DNA of 64,000 bases from Winogradskyella marincola (GCF_029624125.1 NZ_JARSBN010000003.1:310001-374000); one strand, 5' to 3'. Shown: positions 8,658-18,287, numbered from the stretch's first letter. Made by a program: numbers and translations. The notes: generated by a model from the sequence alone, not told the origin.

Positions 8658-10136
8658 ATGAAAAAAAAATTAACCTTTCTTTTGTTACTAATATGCCTAA
8701 CATTAACTTATGGTCAGACAGAGTTTATCAAGGGTGAAGATAATGACGCCAAACAAAAAATAAACTATGTATCAAATACAGCAATACTTGAAAATGGGGA
8801 TATTATAGTTCTGACGATTGGGAAAAAACAAAGTCAATTATCCTTTAAACAATATCATGCTTTAAGTCATTATGATAAGGATATGAAGCTCATTAAGCAA
8901 AAGGATATTTCAAAAGATTTTAAAGGTTCTGTTATGGGTTTCTCAGTAAAGAATAATAAAGTAAATATAATTGTAGCAAGTCCTCATGAATTAAGAATGA
9001 AAAGCATAAAAAGATACTTTTGTAACATAGATGATTTTAGTTTCGAAGAACAAACATTGTATGAAAGTAGAACTAAAGAAGCTTCACGTTTATCTTTTAA
9101 TAAAGACAATTCTATAATGAGTTTAATTATTGGTGATAGGAACGAAAAAGGTTTTTCTGTTGAGCTAAATAAAGCAAAAAAACTTCTACAATATGATAGT
9201 GACTTTGAGCTAATGAGTAATATCGAACTTAATGATTTTTATAAAGGCAAAAGAAATATAAATTTTAATGATATTTATTCTCTAGATGATGGTACAATAC
9301 TTTTATTAGTAAAAAAGTATAAAAATTCTAAACGATCAACATGTACATATGAGATAGTTAGAGTTACCAGAGATTCTCAAGAAGTATTTAAAATTGATAC
9401 CAAAAGCAAATATGTTGAAGATTTAAAAGCTTTTGTTGATACAAATAATATATTTTTTGCAGGACATTATAGTGAATTTACCAAAGAAGACGAAAAAAAA
9501 GGCTTTTACATTTCTAAATTTAATTTGTCAAACCTTAAACAAGAATCAATAAATATTTCACCTTTCGATTCTAGATATAAAGATGATTTAAACAAGCAAA
9601 TTTTGAGGAAAAAATTTAAGCAATTAAATCATGTAGAAATTAGTGATTTTTTTGTAATCAAAAATTCATACTTTATCATTAATGAAACGACTTATTCTAA
9701 CACAATGACAGCCGAACAGAGGGGTTTGTCTAATGGGCAAAGCATGACAATATTTTATTATGGTAATATAGGAATTAATAAGTTTGATTTTAACGGTAAC
9801 CTAATAGATTATGACATCATTTATAAAGAAAAACCAAGCAATTATTTTTTGCCTAGAACTAGTTCAGCAATAAAAGTGAACAAAAATGATAACATATATA
9901 TTTATTTTAACTCATCAAAAGTGGAGAGTGAAGATGGAGAAATATATAAATATAACGAAGATGCACCATATTTATGTTACGAATTTAAATATGACTACTC
10001 AATGAATAAACAGGTTAATTCTCAAGAAGACTTTTTCTTTAGGCATATTAACAGTTTTTTTTACAACAATGATTATTTAATTTTATTAAAGAGCAAAAAA
10101 AATAATATTGGTATTCAAAAGATTATTCCTAACTAA
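8658..10136 (+). CDS. Exported protein of unknown function
   Basis: This 492-residue protein starts at the ATG at 8658 (a TTG two codons earlier is less likely), giving MKKKLTFLLLLICLTLTYGQ, a standard signal peptide cleaved after TYG. The remainder is rich in alternating beta-strand-like segments with repeated ILLLVK, FFAGHY, YIYF and LILLKSK blocks, suggesting a beta-propeller or similar all-beta fold, but I see no diagnostic motif. It follows the DUF3857 pair after 146 bases without an obvious terminator, so it may share their transcript. Probably periplasmic or surface-exposed. Confidence 0.7.
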   Translation: MKKKLTFLLLLICLTLTYGQTEFIKGEDNDAKQKINYVSNTAILENGDIIVLTIGKKQSQLSFKQYHALSHYDKDMKLIKQKDISKDFKGSVMGFSVKNNKVNIIVASPHELRMKSIKRYFCNIDDFSFEEQTLYESRTKEASRLSFNKDNSIMSLIIGDRNEKGFSVELNKAKKLLQYDSDFELMSNIELNDFYKGKRNINFNDIYSLDDGTILLLVKKYKNSKRSTCTYEIVRVTRDSQEVFKIDTKSKYVEDLKAFVDTNNIFFAGHYSEFTKEDEKKGFYISKFNLSNLKQESINISPFDSRYKDDLNKQILRKKFKQLNHVEISDFFVIKNSYFIINETTYSNTMTAEQRGLSNGQSMTIFYYGNIGINKFDFNGNLIDYDIIYKEKPSNYFLPRTSSAIKVNKNDNIYIYFNSSKVESEDGEIYKYNEDAPYLCYEFKYDYSMNKQVNSQEDFFFRHINSFFYNNDYLILLKSKKNNIGIQKIIPN

Positions 10137-10348
10137 TTACTTGTTGTTAGATAATACAAAAAGTTTAATGACTAATAGCCATAGTGGATAAAAAGGCTGG
10201 AAATTACTATCAAAATGTCTAGTCTTTTTTGCTAATATTATAGTGGAAAGAAAATAGCATTCATCCAACACTGGGTAATCGCTTCACAACCAAAAACCAC
10301 CCAAAAACTTTTCAAAAAACTTTAATCAAAACTATTCTAGTATTTAAT
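10137..10348. other. AT-rich intergenic stretch upstream of ychF
   Basis: No open frame of note. GACTA (10170-10174) and TAGTC (10220-10224) could pair just before a run of six T, with AGCC/GGCT inside: a weak, branched terminator candidate for the preceding gene. Otherwise I see nothing. Confidence 0.35.
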
Positions 10349-10356
10349 TACATTTG
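10349..10356 (+). promoter_or_regulatory. -7 promoter box of ychF
   Basis: TACATTTG is a perfect TAnnTTTG. The leader would be about 60 bases and contains a small CTCTT-AAA-AAGAG hairpin (10361-10373) and the dispersed palindrome at 10396-10415. Confidence 0.5.
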
Positions 10357-10395
10357 CAATCTCTTAAAAAGAGTGAAGAAGTTTAATTAAAAAAG

Positions 10396-10415
10396 ATTCC
10401 TGCCTTCGCAGGAAG
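10396..10415. repeat. Dispersed palindrome inside the ychF leader
   Basis: TTCCTGC (10397-10403), a CTTC loop and GCAGGAA (10408-10414) form a perfect 7-bp stem ending six bases before the ychF ATG. It shares its sequence with the elements at 3348-3399 and 3739-3758. Here it would lie in the translation initiation region of the mRNA. Confidence 0.7.
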
Positions 10416-10420
10416 TTAAT

Positions 10421-11515
10421 ATGAAAGCTGGAATAGTAGGATTACCAAACGTAGGAAAATCGACCTTATTTAACTGTTTATCTAACGCTAAAGCGCAAAG
10501 TGCAAACTTTCCGTTTTGTACCATAGAACCAAACATTGGTGTGGTTAATGTACCAGACCCAAGATTAGCAAAACTAGAATCTTTGGTTAATCCAGAGCGT
10601 GTAATGCCTGCAACGGTAGAGATTGTAGATATCGCAGGTTTGGTAAAAGGTGCCAGTAAAGGTGAAGGTCTAGGAAACCAGTTCTTGGCCAATATTAGAG
10701 AAACCGATGCTATTTTGCACGTATTACGTTGTTTTGATAATGATAATATTGTTCACGTTGATGGTTCTGTAGATCCTATAAGAGATAAGGAAACCATTGA
10801 CATGGAGCTTCAGCTTAAAGATTTAGAAACGACTGAAAAGAAGTTAGATAAAGTAAAGCGTGCTGCTAAAACTGGTAATAAAGAGGCGCAAGCAGAAGAA
10901 GCAGTGCTTTTAAAGATAAAAAACGGTTTAGAATCTGGTGTGTCTGTGAGAGCTTTAGAGTTTTCAGACGAAGATTATGCAGACTACGTAAAGCCACTAC
11001 AATTTATTACAGACAAACCTGTAATGTATGTGTGTAATGTAGATGAAGGAGCTGCAAACACTGGTAATGCTTATGTGGATAAGGTGAGAGAAGCGGTTAA
11101 AGATGAGCACGCAGAAGTATTGGTGTTAGCTGTTGGTACAGAAGCCGATATTAATGAGTTAGAAGATTATGAAGAACGCCAAATGTTCTTAGATGATATA
11201 GGATTAGATGAGCCAGGTTCGGCAAAATTAATTAGAGCGGCTTACAAGCTTTTAAATCAGCAAACCTATTTTACAGCTGGTGTAAAAGAAGTAAGAGCGT
11301 GGACGGTTAATGTTGGTGCTACTGCGCCACAAGCTGCTGGAGTAATTCATACCGATTTTGAAAAAGGCTTTATTAGAGCAGAAGTTATTGCTTACGATGA
11401 TTATGTAAGTTTTGGAAGCGAAGCCAAAGTAAAAGAAGCAGGTAAAATGCGTGTAGAAGGGAAGAATTACATTGTTAAAGATGGAGATGTGATGCATTTC
11501 TTGTTTAACGTTTAA
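10421..11515 (+). CDS. ychF: Redox-regulated ATPase YchF (Obg-like GTPase family)
   Basis: The 364-residue product is full length for the family. The P-loop [12 protein letters not shown] is at residues 6-17, switch II is [17 protein letters not shown] near residue 69, and the base-recognition region NVDEG lies near 205. The C-terminal TGS domain (about 280-364) ends [12 protein letters not shown], as is typical. YchF/OLA1 proteins bind ribosomes and prefer ATP over GTP, taking part in stress and redox responses. It is cytoplasmic. The gene has its own promoter and appears monocistronic. Its leader carries the dispersed palindrome, which could affect initiation. Confidence 0.97.
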   Translation: MKAGIVGLPNVGKSTLFNCLSNAKAQSANFPFCTIEPNIGVVNVPDPRLAKLESLVNPERVMPATVEIVDIAGLVKGASKGEGLGNQFLANIRETDAILHVLRCFDNDNIVHVDGSVDPIRDKETIDMELQLKDLETTEKKLDKVKRAAKTGNKEAQAEEAVLLKIKNGLESGVSVRALEFSDEDYADYVKPLQFITDKPVMYVCNVDEGAANTGNAYVDKVREAVKDEHAEVLVLAVGTEADINELEDYEERQMFLDDIGLDEPGSAKLIRAAYKLLNQQTYFTAGVKEVRAWTVNVGATAPQAAGVIHTDFEKGFIRAEVIAYDDYVSFGSEAKVKEAGKMRVEGKNYIVKDGDVMHFLFNV

Positions 11516-11552
11516 ATTTTCTGAGAAAACAAGAATCTTAAATCATATTTTA

Positions 11553-11616
11553 GCAACTTAATCTTGTTTTTGTTGAGCAAGCTTTTGTATTTCAGATTCT
11601 GAAATCATTAAGTTGC
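11553..11616 (+). ncRNA. Possible three-way-junction RNA structure downstream of ychF
   Basis: Ten-base arms GCAACTTAAT (11553-11562) and ATTAAGTTGC (11607-11616) enclose two smaller hairpins: CTTG/CAAG (11563-11581) and ATTTCAG-ATT-CTGAAAT (11589-11605). Nested perfect pairing of this kind looks like a folded RNA or a processing site between ychF and the next gene. It matches no riboswitch I know, and the strand is assumed from the flanking genes. Confidence 0.35.
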
Positions 11617-11662
11617 AACAAAAAGGTTATAAAAAGAAGAGTATTTTATGTGACTATATTAG

Positions 11663-11681
11663 AGTATAAGCGTCTTATACT
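11663..11681 (+). promoter_or_regulatory. Perfect palindrome before the SRPBCC gene (operator candidate)
   Basis: AGTATAAG-CGT-CTTATACT is an 8-bp perfect inverted repeat ending 14 bases before the ATG at 11696. It directly follows TATATTAG (11655-11662), a one-mismatch -7 box, so a protein bound here would cover the start of transcription. It could instead act as an mRNA hairpin. Confidence 0.45.
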
Positions 11682-11695
11682 GTAAAAGAAAAATT

Positions 11696-12157
11696 ATGCC
11701 CCAAATAATTGAACAAACTGAGATTGATTCGGATATTGAAACATGTTTCAATTTAGCTCGAGATGTTGATTTCTATAAACAATCTGTAAAAAATAATAGC
11801 GAAATTCCTGTTAATGGTAAAATAGCTGGCCTTGTAGAGCAAGGTGATTTTACAACTTGGGAAACCAATCATCTCGGTTTTATGCAGCATCTTACCTTAA
11901 AAGTATCTGAGTTAAGTAAACCTTTTTTGTTTGTAGATGAAATGATTGAGGGAGCTTTTAAAGCTTACAGGCACGATCATATTTTTAAAGAACAAAATGG
12001 AAAAACCATAATGATAGATAAGCTTTTCTTTGCTTCTAAATATGGTATTTTAGGTAAAATTGTAGATAATCTGGTATTAAAAAAGCACATTAAGGCAGTT
12101 ATGATTTCCAGAAATGAAATTTTAAAGCAAAAGGCTGAAGAATTGTCTAAGCAATAA
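11696..12157 (+). CDS. SRPBCC (START-like) family protein
   Basis: The 153-residue soluble protein has the pattern of the SRPBCC ligand-binding fold: an initial strand (PQIIEQTEIDSDIETCFNLARDV), a middle section with GLVEQGDFTTWETNHLG and FLFVDEMIEGAFKAYRHDHIFK, and a long C-terminal helix (ILGKIVDNLVLKKHIKAVMISRNEILKQ). Similar proteins are often labelled cell division inhibitor or cyclase/dehydrase-like, but no substrate is known. It has its own promoter region with a strong palindrome. Cytoplasmic. Confidence 0.85.
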   Translation: MPQIIEQTEIDSDIETCFNLARDVDFYKQSVKNNSEIPVNGKIAGLVEQGDFTTWETNHLGFMQHLTLKVSELSKPFLFVDEMIEGAFKAYRHDHIFKEQNGKTIMIDKLFFASKYGILGKIVDNLVLKKHIKAVMISRNEILKQKAEELSKQ

Positions 12158-12280
12158 AAAAATCTTAAGGTTCTCAACAATAACGGTGCTTTATTGTTAA
12201 TTACTTTACCAAAAGCGTATTTCATTTTTTAAGCTATAGTCTTATATTAGCGTTCTATCATTAATTTCGTCCTATTTTCT

Positions 12281-14131
12281 ATGTCAGAACAAACAAACTA
12301 TACTGAAGATAATATTCGTTCACTCGATTGGAAGGAGCACATCAGGATGCGACCTGGTATGTATATCGGAAAATTAGGTGATGGATCGTCTCCAGACGAT
12401 GGTATTTATATCCTTGTTAAGGAGGTGTTAGATAATTCTATCGATGAGTTTGTAATGGGAGCAGGTAAAACCATTGAAATTTCCATTCAAGGAGATCGAG
12501 TTATTGTGCGCGATTATGGTCGTGGTATTCCGTTAGGCAAAGTTGTAGATGTTGTATCTAAGATGAATACTGGTGGTAAGTACGATTCTAAAGCTTTTAA
12601 AAAGTCTGTAGGTCTTAATGGTGTAGGTACAAAAGCAGTTAATGCGTTGTCAACCTATTTTAGAGTAGAGTCTACCAGAGACGGAAAATCGGCTTCTGCT
12701 GAGTTTGCTTTAGGTGAGTTAACAGATCAGGAATTTTTAGATGATACTTCTAGACGAAAAGGAACCAAAGTAACCTTTGTGCCAGATGATAGCATCTTTA
12801 AGAACTATAAATTCAGAAATGAATATGTGGTAAAGATGTTAAAAAACTATGTATATCTAAATCCTGGATTAACCATAGTTTTTAATGGTGAAAAATATTA
12901 TAGTGAAAATGGTTTAAAGGATTTGCTTTCAGAAAATATCAATGAAAGCGATATACTTTATCCAATAGTTCATCTGCGAGGTGATGATATTGAAATTGCA
13001 GTAACACACAGTAAAACGCAGTATAGTGAAGAATACCATTCCTTTGTTAACGGACAAAATACCACACAAGGTGGAACGCATTTAGCGGCATTTAGAGAAG
13101 CTGTTGTAAAAACTGTTCGTGAGTTTTATGGTAAAAATTACGATGCATCAGATATTAGAAAATCTATCGTTGCAGCTATTGCAATAAAGGTTATGGAACC
13201 TGTTTTTGAGAGTCAGACCAAAACCAAGTTAGGATCTACAGATATGGGAGGCGATTTGCCAACGGTAAGAACCTACATCAATGACTTTGTAAAAACATAT
13301 CTTGATAATTTTCTTCATAAAAACCCAGAAACAGCAGAGAAGTTGCAACGCAAAATTCTTCAGGCAGAACGCGAACGCAAAGAATTATCTGGAATACGAA
13401 AGTTAGCAAAGGATCGTGCAAAGAAAGCTAGTCTTCACAATAAAAAGCTTCGCGATTGTCGTATTCATTTTGGTGATACTAAAAAGGATGGGTATTTAGA
13501 CACAACATTGTTTATTACCGAGGGAGATTCAGCTTCTGGTAGTATTACAAAATCCAGAGATGTCAATACACAAGCGGTTTTTAGTTTAAAAGGAAAGCCT
13601 TTAAATTCTTACGGTTTAAGCAAAAAGATAGTGTATGAAAATGAAGAATTCAATCTTTTGCAAGCTGCTTTAAATATAGAAGAATCAATAGAAGACTTAA
13701 GATACAACAACATAGTTATTGCAACAGATGCTGATGTGGATGGTATGCACATTAGATTGTTGTTAATTACGTTTTTCTTACAGTTTTTTCCTGAAGTGAT
13801 AAAAGAAGGGCATTTGTATATTCTTCAAACTCCATTGTTTAGAGTAAGAAATAAGAAGAAAACAATTTATTGTTATTCAGACGAAGAACGAAAAAATGCG
13901 ATTGAAGAATTAAAACCAAAGCCAGAAATCACACGATTTAAAGGACTTGGTGAGATTTCTCCAGATGAGTTTAAGCATTTTATTGGTGAAGATATACGTT
14001 TAGATCCTGTAATGTTAGACAAAGACATGTCTATTGAAGAGTTACTGTCGTTCTACATGGGAAAAAATACACCAACACGCCAAGAGTTTATTATAGAAAA
14101 TCTTAAAGTAGAATTGGATGTCGTCGAATAA
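12281..14131 (+). CDS. parE: DNA topoisomerase IV subunit B
   Basis: At 616 residues this is the ATPase/Toprim subunit. The GHKL ATPase domain opens with RMRPGMYIG and VLDNSIDEF, with RDYGRGIP and [11 protein letters not shown] further on. The Toprim domain carries TEGDSASGS near residue 415 and the acidic DADVD motif near 485. The C-terminal [10 protein letters not shown] segment is diagnostic of ParE/GyrB. With ParC it decatenates daughter chromosomes. It heads an operon with two small membrane-protein genes and parC; the last 14 bases overlap the next small gene. A second type II topoisomerase (gyrase) is not in this window. Confidence 0.96.
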   Translation: MSEQTNYTEDNIRSLDWKEHIRMRPGMYIGKLGDGSSPDDGIYILVKEVLDNSIDEFVMGAGKTIEISIQGDRVIVRDYGRGIPLGKVVDVVSKMNTGGKYDSKAFKKSVGLNGVGTKAVNALSTYFRVESTRDGKSASAEFALGELTDQEFLDDTSRRKGTKVTFVPDDSIFKNYKFRNEYVVKMLKNYVYLNPGLTIVFNGEKYYSENGLKDLLSENINESDILYPIVHLRGDDIEIAVTHSKTQYSEEYHSFVNGQNTTQGGTHLAAFREAVVKTVREFYGKNYDASDIRKSIVAAIAIKVMEPVFESQTKTKLGSTDMGGDLPTVRTYINDFVKTYLDNFLHKNPETAEKLQRKILQAERERKELSGIRKLAKDRAKKASLHNKKLRDCRIHFGDTKKDGYLDTTLFITEGDSASGSITKSRDVNTQAVFSLKGKPLNSYGLSKKIVYENEEFNLLQAALNIEESIEDLRYNNIVIATDADVDGMHIRLLLITFFLQFFPEVIKEGHLYILQTPLFRVRNKKKTIYCYSDEERKNAIEELKPKPEITRFKGLGEISPDEFKHFIGEDIRLDPVMLDKDMSIEELLSFYMGKNTPTRQEFIIENLKVELDVVE

Positions 14132-14297
14132 AAAAGAACAAAAGTATTTGAATTTTTGGCCTTTGCTGCTGATTATTGGGTGGTTGTTTCTGTTAGACTA
14201 TTCAGACTTTTGGTCAATGAAAAATTTAGCAGGATTTATAGGAATATTAGCCATGATACTTTTAATGGTAGGACTTGTGGTTGGTAAAAAACTTTAA
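14118..14297 (+). CDS. Small two-TM membrane protein between parE and parC
   Basis: This 59-residue open frame starts at an ATG inside the last codons of parE (14-base overlap) and ends at a TAA at 14295-14297. A charged start ([13 protein letters not shown]) is followed by two hydrophobic helices, [15 protein letters not shown] and [17 protein letters not shown], ending in KKL. Coupling to parE and its clean topology support a real gene despite its size. I do not recognise a family. It may sit in the inner membrane as a companion of the next protein. Confidence 0.7.
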   Translation: MSSNKKEQKYLNFWPLLLIIGWLFLLDYSDFWSMKNLAGFIGILAMILLMVGLVVGKKL

Positions 14298-14315
14298 ATA
14301 TTGAGTAAAAAATAA

Positions 14316-14789
14316 ATGAGAGCCGACAATAGAAAAGTAAAGAATACTGTTGTTTCAATTTATTTTATACTAATTGTCTTTGGTATACTTTTGATAACTG
14401 TATTTAATTCTCTAGAATTTCTAGTAGATAGTACATTCTTTGTTTTTCTGGGCTTGTTTGTTGTTTTGGTTTTATTTCATTCAATCGCAGGTTATTTTGA
14501 ATATGATAGTGATGGCGCAAAAACTGTAATTATAAATAAAGGTCTTGTTTTAACAGAATACGTTAATTACAGAGAAAATAAAATTGAATTTGTAAGAAGC
14601 CAACTTATTGGTTATAAAATAAAAGATTATTTCCTTTACAAATCATTAGTTGTGCTGGTAAAGACAAATGATAAAGAACAAGTGAAGGAGCGTTTTAATG
14701 TAACTCTGTTAAACCGCAAAAAAATGAGATACGTAAAGCAATCGTTGCAAAAAACATTAAAAGAAAATAAAAAGCGAAAAGAAGGATAG
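14316..14789 (+). CDS. Membrane protein of unknown function between parE and parC
   Basis: The 157-residue product has two N-terminal membrane helices (about 11-30 and 34-62) and a soluble, very basic C-terminal part (about 65-157) ending in KRKEG. The soluble part reads as alternating strands then a helix (NKGLVLTEYVNY, KSLVVLVKTN, KKMRYVKQSLQKTL), reminiscent of a small PH-like fold, but this is a guess. The stop codon directly abuts the parC start with no gap, so it is in the topoisomerase IV operon. Location suggests some role at the membrane; nothing in the sequence shows a link to DNA. Confidence 0.8.
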   Translation: MRADNRKVKNTVVSIYFILIVFGILLITVFNSLEFLVDSTFFVFLGLFVVLVLFHSIAGYFEYDSDGAKTVIINKGLVLTEYVNYRENKIEFVRSQLIGYKIKDYFLYKSLVVLVKTNDKEQVKERFNVTLLNRKKMRYVKQSLQKTLKENKKRKEG

Positions 14790-17477
14790 ATGGCAGAAGA
14801 TCAAAATGACGAATTATTAAACGAAGACAACAGTAATCAAGAAACGATTACTAAAGTCACTGGGATGTATAAAGATTGGTTCTTAGATTACGCTTCTTAC
14901 GTAATCTTAGAGCGTGCTGTACCTGCAATTGAAGATGGTTTTAAGCCAGTACAGCGTCGTATAATGCATTCTATGAAAGATTTAGATGATGGTCGTTACA
15001 ATAAAGTGGCTAACATTGTTGGTCATACGATGCAGTACCATCCACATGGTGATGCAAGTATTGCTGATGCCATGGTTCAAATTGGTCAAAAAGATCTTTT
15101 AATAGATACCCAAGGTAACTGGGGAAATATCCTAACCGGAGATAGAGCAGCAGCATCACGTTATATTGAAGCCAGATTATCAAAGTTTGCGCTAGACGTT
15201 GTTTATAATCCAAAAATAACAGAATGGCAAGCTTCTTATGATGGTAGACGTAAAGAGCCAATTAATCTACCTGTAATGTTTCCATTGCTTTTAGCGCAAG
15301 GCGGTGAAGGTATTGCTGTAGGTTTATCTACTAAAATTCTGCCACATAACTTTATAGAGCTTATCGACGCTTCGGTAAAGCATTTAAAAGGCAAGCGTTT
15401 TACAATTTATCCAGATTTTCCAACCGCAGGTATTGCAGATATTAGCAATTATAATGATGGAATGCGTGGAGGAAAAGTTAGAGTTCGTGCCAAAATCTCA
15501 CAAGTCGATAAAAATACGCTTGCTATTACAGAGATTCCGTTTGGTACAACAACGTCTTCGTTGATTGACTCTGTCTTAAAGGCTAATGATAAAGGTAAAA
15601 TCAAAATAAAACGTATTGAAGATAATACGGCTGCCGAAGTTGAAATTTTAATTCATTTACCTCCAGGTTTATCACCTGATAAAACGATTGATGCGCTTTA
15701 CGCATTTACAGCTTGTGAAACATCAATTTCACCATTAGGATGTGTTATTGAAAATAATAAACCATTCTTTGTTGGAGTAACAGAAATGTTGCGTCGTTCT
15801 ACAGATAATACGGTTCAGCTTTTAAAACAAGAATTAGAAATAAGACTTGGTGAGTTTGAAGAACAGTGGCACTTTGCGTCTTTAGAGCGAATTTTTATTG
15901 AAAATAGAATCTATCGTGATATTGAAGAAGAGGAAACATGGGAAGGTGTAATTCAGGCAATAGATAAAGGTCTTCAACCACATATAAAACATTTAAAACG
16001 CGCAGTTACAGATGAAGATATTGTTCGTTTAACAGAAATAAGAATAAAGCGTATTTCTAAATTTGATATTGATAAAGCTCAGCAAAAAATAGATGCTTTA
16101 GAAGATCAGATAGCAGAAGTAAAGCACCATTTAGCTAATCTTATTGATTATTCCATTGCTTATTTTGAGCGATTAAAGAAAGATTATGGTGAAGGTAAAG
16201 AGCGTAAAACAGAATTACGAGCTTTTGACGATGTAGATGCAACAAAGGTTGTTATTAGAAACACCAAGCTTTATGTTAACAGAGAAGAAGGTTTTGTCGG
16301 AACCTCGTTAAGGCGAGATGAATATGTTTGTGATTGTAGTGATATAGATGATATTATTGTGTTTACGCAAGAGGGTAAAATGATGGTGACAAAAGTTGAT
16401 TCTAAAACTTTTGTTGGTAAGAATATTATTCACGTTGCAGTTTTCAAAAAGAAAGACAAGCGTACTATCTACAACATGATTTATAGAGATGGTAAAAAAG
16501 GACCATCTTATGTAAAACGTTTTGCTGTAACCAGTATTACCAGAGACAGAGAGTATGATATGACTAACGGTAACAAGGGTTCTGTGGTGTGGTATTTCTC
16601 TGCAAATCCTAATGGTGAAGCCGAAGTTGTTACTGTATTACTGCGACAAGTAGGTAGTATTAAAAAGCTAAAATGGGATCTCGATTTTGCCGATATTTTA
16701 ATAAAAGGACGTTCGTCTAAAGGGAATCTTGTTACTAAGTATTCTGTAAAACGAATAGAACTAAAAGAAAAAGGAGTCTCTACATTAAAACCACGAAAAA
16801 TTTGGTTTGATGACACAGTACAGCGTCTAAATGTTGATGAAAGAGGAGAACTTATAGGTGAATTTAGAGGTGAAGATCGTTTGCTTATTATTACACAATC
16901 TGGAAATGTAAAAACTATTATTCCAGAATTAACAACACATTTTGATAGCGATATGATTGTGCTCGAAAAATGGATTCCTAAAAAACCAATTTCTGCCATC
17001 TATTATGATGGTGAAAAAGAACGCTATTATGTAAAGCGTTTTTTAATTGAACAAGAAGGAAAAGAGGAGACTTTTATATCTAGTCATTCAGAATCGCAAT
17101 TAGAAATTGTTTCCACAGATTGGAGGCCTATGGTAGATGTTGAGTTTACCAAAGAGCGAGGTAAAGACCGTAAACCTAACATGGAGGTTAATCTTGAAGA
17201 GTTTATTGCAGTAAAAGGTATTAATGCTCTTGGAAATCAATTAACTAAAGAAAAAATAAATCAAATTAGTTTACTGGAGTCATTGCCTTATGAAGCACCA
17301 GAAGAAGTGCATGCAGACGAGTTAGATGTTGTAGATGAAGAAACCGTTTCTGTAGATTTAGAGGTTGATAAAACTGAAGAAAAACCTGAGCAACCTAAAG
17401 ATGATTCTTCAACTAAATCAGATGAAAATGATGAAGATTTAGATGTAGACGATAAAGGTCAGGTGACGCTTTTTTAA
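14790..17477 (+). CDS. parC: DNA topoisomerase IV subunit A
   Basis: The 895-residue DNA cleavage/rejoining subunit has the N-terminal winged-helix domain (ERAVPAIEDGFKPVQRR) and the catalytic Tyr in AAASRYIEARLS near residue 130. A tower/coiled-coil segment (about 420-480) and C-terminal beta-propeller repeats follow. After about residue 840 comes a very acidic low-complexity tail (EVDKTEEKPEQPKDD, DENDEDLDVDD) ending GQVTLF. It partners ParE, encoded upstream in the same operon. It converges with the TerC gene with only 15 bases between the stops and no visible terminator hairpin. Confidence 0.96.
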   Translation: MAEDQNDELLNEDNSNQETITKVTGMYKDWFLDYASYVILERAVPAIEDGFKPVQRRIMHSMKDLDDGRYNKVANIVGHTMQYHPHGDASIADAMVQIGQKDLLIDTQGNWGNILTGDRAAASRYIEARLSKFALDVVYNPKITEWQASYDGRRKEPINLPVMFPLLLAQGGEGIAVGLSTKILPHNFIELIDASVKHLKGKRFTIYPDFPTAGIADISNYNDGMRGGKVRVRAKISQVDKNTLAITEIPFGTTTSSLIDSVLKANDKGKIKIKRIEDNTAAEVEILIHLPPGLSPDKTIDALYAFTACETSISPLGCVIENNKPFFVGVTEMLRRSTDNTVQLLKQELEIRLGEFEEQWHFASLERIFIENRIYRDIEEEETWEGVIQAIDKGLQPHIKHLKRAVTDEDIVRLTEIRIKRISKFDIDKAQQKIDALEDQIAEVKHHLANLIDYSIAYFERLKKDYGEGKERKTELRAFDDVDATKVVIRNTKLYVNREEGFVGTSLRRDEYVCDCSDIDDIIVFTQEGKMMVTKVDSKTFVGKNIIHVAVFKKKDKRTIYNMIYRDGKKGPSYVKRFAVTSITRDREYDMTNGNKGSVVWYFSANPNGEAEVVTVLLRQVGSIKKLKWDLDFADILIKGRSSKGNLVTKYSVKRIELKEKGVSTLKPRKIWFDDTVQRLNVDERGELIGEFRGEDRLLIITQSGNVKTIIPELTTHFDSDMIVLEKWIPKKPISAIYYDGEKERYYVKRFLIEQEGKEETFISSHSESQLEIVSTDWRPMVDVEFTKERGKDRKPNMEVNLEEFIAVKGINALGNQLTKEKINQISLLESLPYEAPEEVHADELDVVDEETVSVDLEVDKTEEKPEQPKDDSSTKSDENDEDLDVDDKGQVTLF

Positions 17478-17492
17478 TTTATATAAAAAGCC

Positions 17493-18287
17493 TTATTGTT
17501 CTTTGTTTTTCTTTTTTGTTTTAAAATTTAAAAATTCAACAAATAAAGAAAAAGCTATGGCAAAGTATAAATAGCCTTTTGGTATTGCTCCTACAGTTTT
17601 ACCAAAAAACTCAGTATGAGATAAGTGTGCAGCTTCGGTAATTAGCATAAAACCAATAAGAATTAAAAAGGCCAGACCTAAAATTTGCATACTTGGATTT
17701 CGGTCTATAAATTTTCTAATTGGGTTAGCAAAACCAATCATTACTGCTATAGAAATTACTACAGCAATAATCATTAAAATGAGCGTGTAGTTGTTGTTTG
17801 GATGTAATCCATTAGTCATACCAACAGCAGTTAAAATAGAGTCTACTGAGAATATAAAGTCAATAATTAAAATTTGTGTAATAGCTTGAGAAAGTGATTT
17901 TATCACTTTAGATTTCACACCTTTTTCATCATGTCCAGGATCTTCAACCTTTTCTCTAATTTCAGAAGTACTTTTGTAGATTAAGAATAATCCACCTGCA
18001 AATAATATAATAGCCTGCCAGCTTAGAGCAATGGTAAACCATTCAGATTTGTATTCAAAAAAAGGTTCGCTTAAGCCTATAAGGAATGTTACAAAAAACA
18101 ATAACACAATACGTTGAATCATTGCTAAAATAAGACCTATGTTGGTAGCCTTGCTTCGTTGGTCTTCAGGAAGTTTATTGGCTGCTATGGATATAAAAAC
18201 TATGTTGTCTATTCCTAAAATAATTTCTAGAAATGTAAGTGTTAGAAGCGCCATTATAGCATCTGAAGTAAGCAAAAATTCTACCAT
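17493..18287 (-). CDS. TerC family integral membrane protein
   Basis: The 264-residue protein has about seven membrane helices and the two acidic motifs of the TerC family: EIILGIDNIVFISI (about residues 21-34) and DFIFSVDSILTAVG (about 142-155). The family includes tellurium-resistance TerC and manganese exporters (Alx/MeeF type); the paired Asp residues in the membrane are thought to bind metal. A hydrophilic KTKKKNKEQ tail ends the protein. It lies 9 bases downstream of the lipoprotein gene on the same strand, so the two are likely co-transcribed. Metal specificity cannot be read from sequence. Confidence 0.92.
   Translation of the reverse strand: MVEFLLTSDAIMALLTLTFLEIILGIDNIVFISIAANKLPEDQRSKATNIGLILAMIQRIVLLFFVTFLIGLSEPFFEYKSEWFTIALSWQAIILFAGGLFLIYKSTSEIREKVEDPGHDEKGVKSKVIKSLSQAITQILIIDFIFSVDSILTAVGMTNGLHPNNNYTLILMIIAVVISIAVMIGFANPIRKFIDRNPSMQILGLAFLILIGFMLITEAAHLSHTEFFGKTVGAIPKGYLYFAIAFSLFVEFLNFKTKKKNKEQ

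Noticed and set aside
10387..10692. 101-codon minus-strand frame over the start of ychF
   Set aside because: Antisense to the highly conserved P-loop region of YchF; no independent support.
12176..12198. AACAATAA/TTATTGTT hairpin after the SRPBCC gene as a terminator
   Set aside because: The stem is all A/T except one pair and there is no T tract, so support is too weak for a feature.
16508..16999. 163-codon minus-strand open frame within parC
   Set aside because: It lies fully antisense to a conserved topoisomerase gene and shows no family features; a shadow of the real frame.
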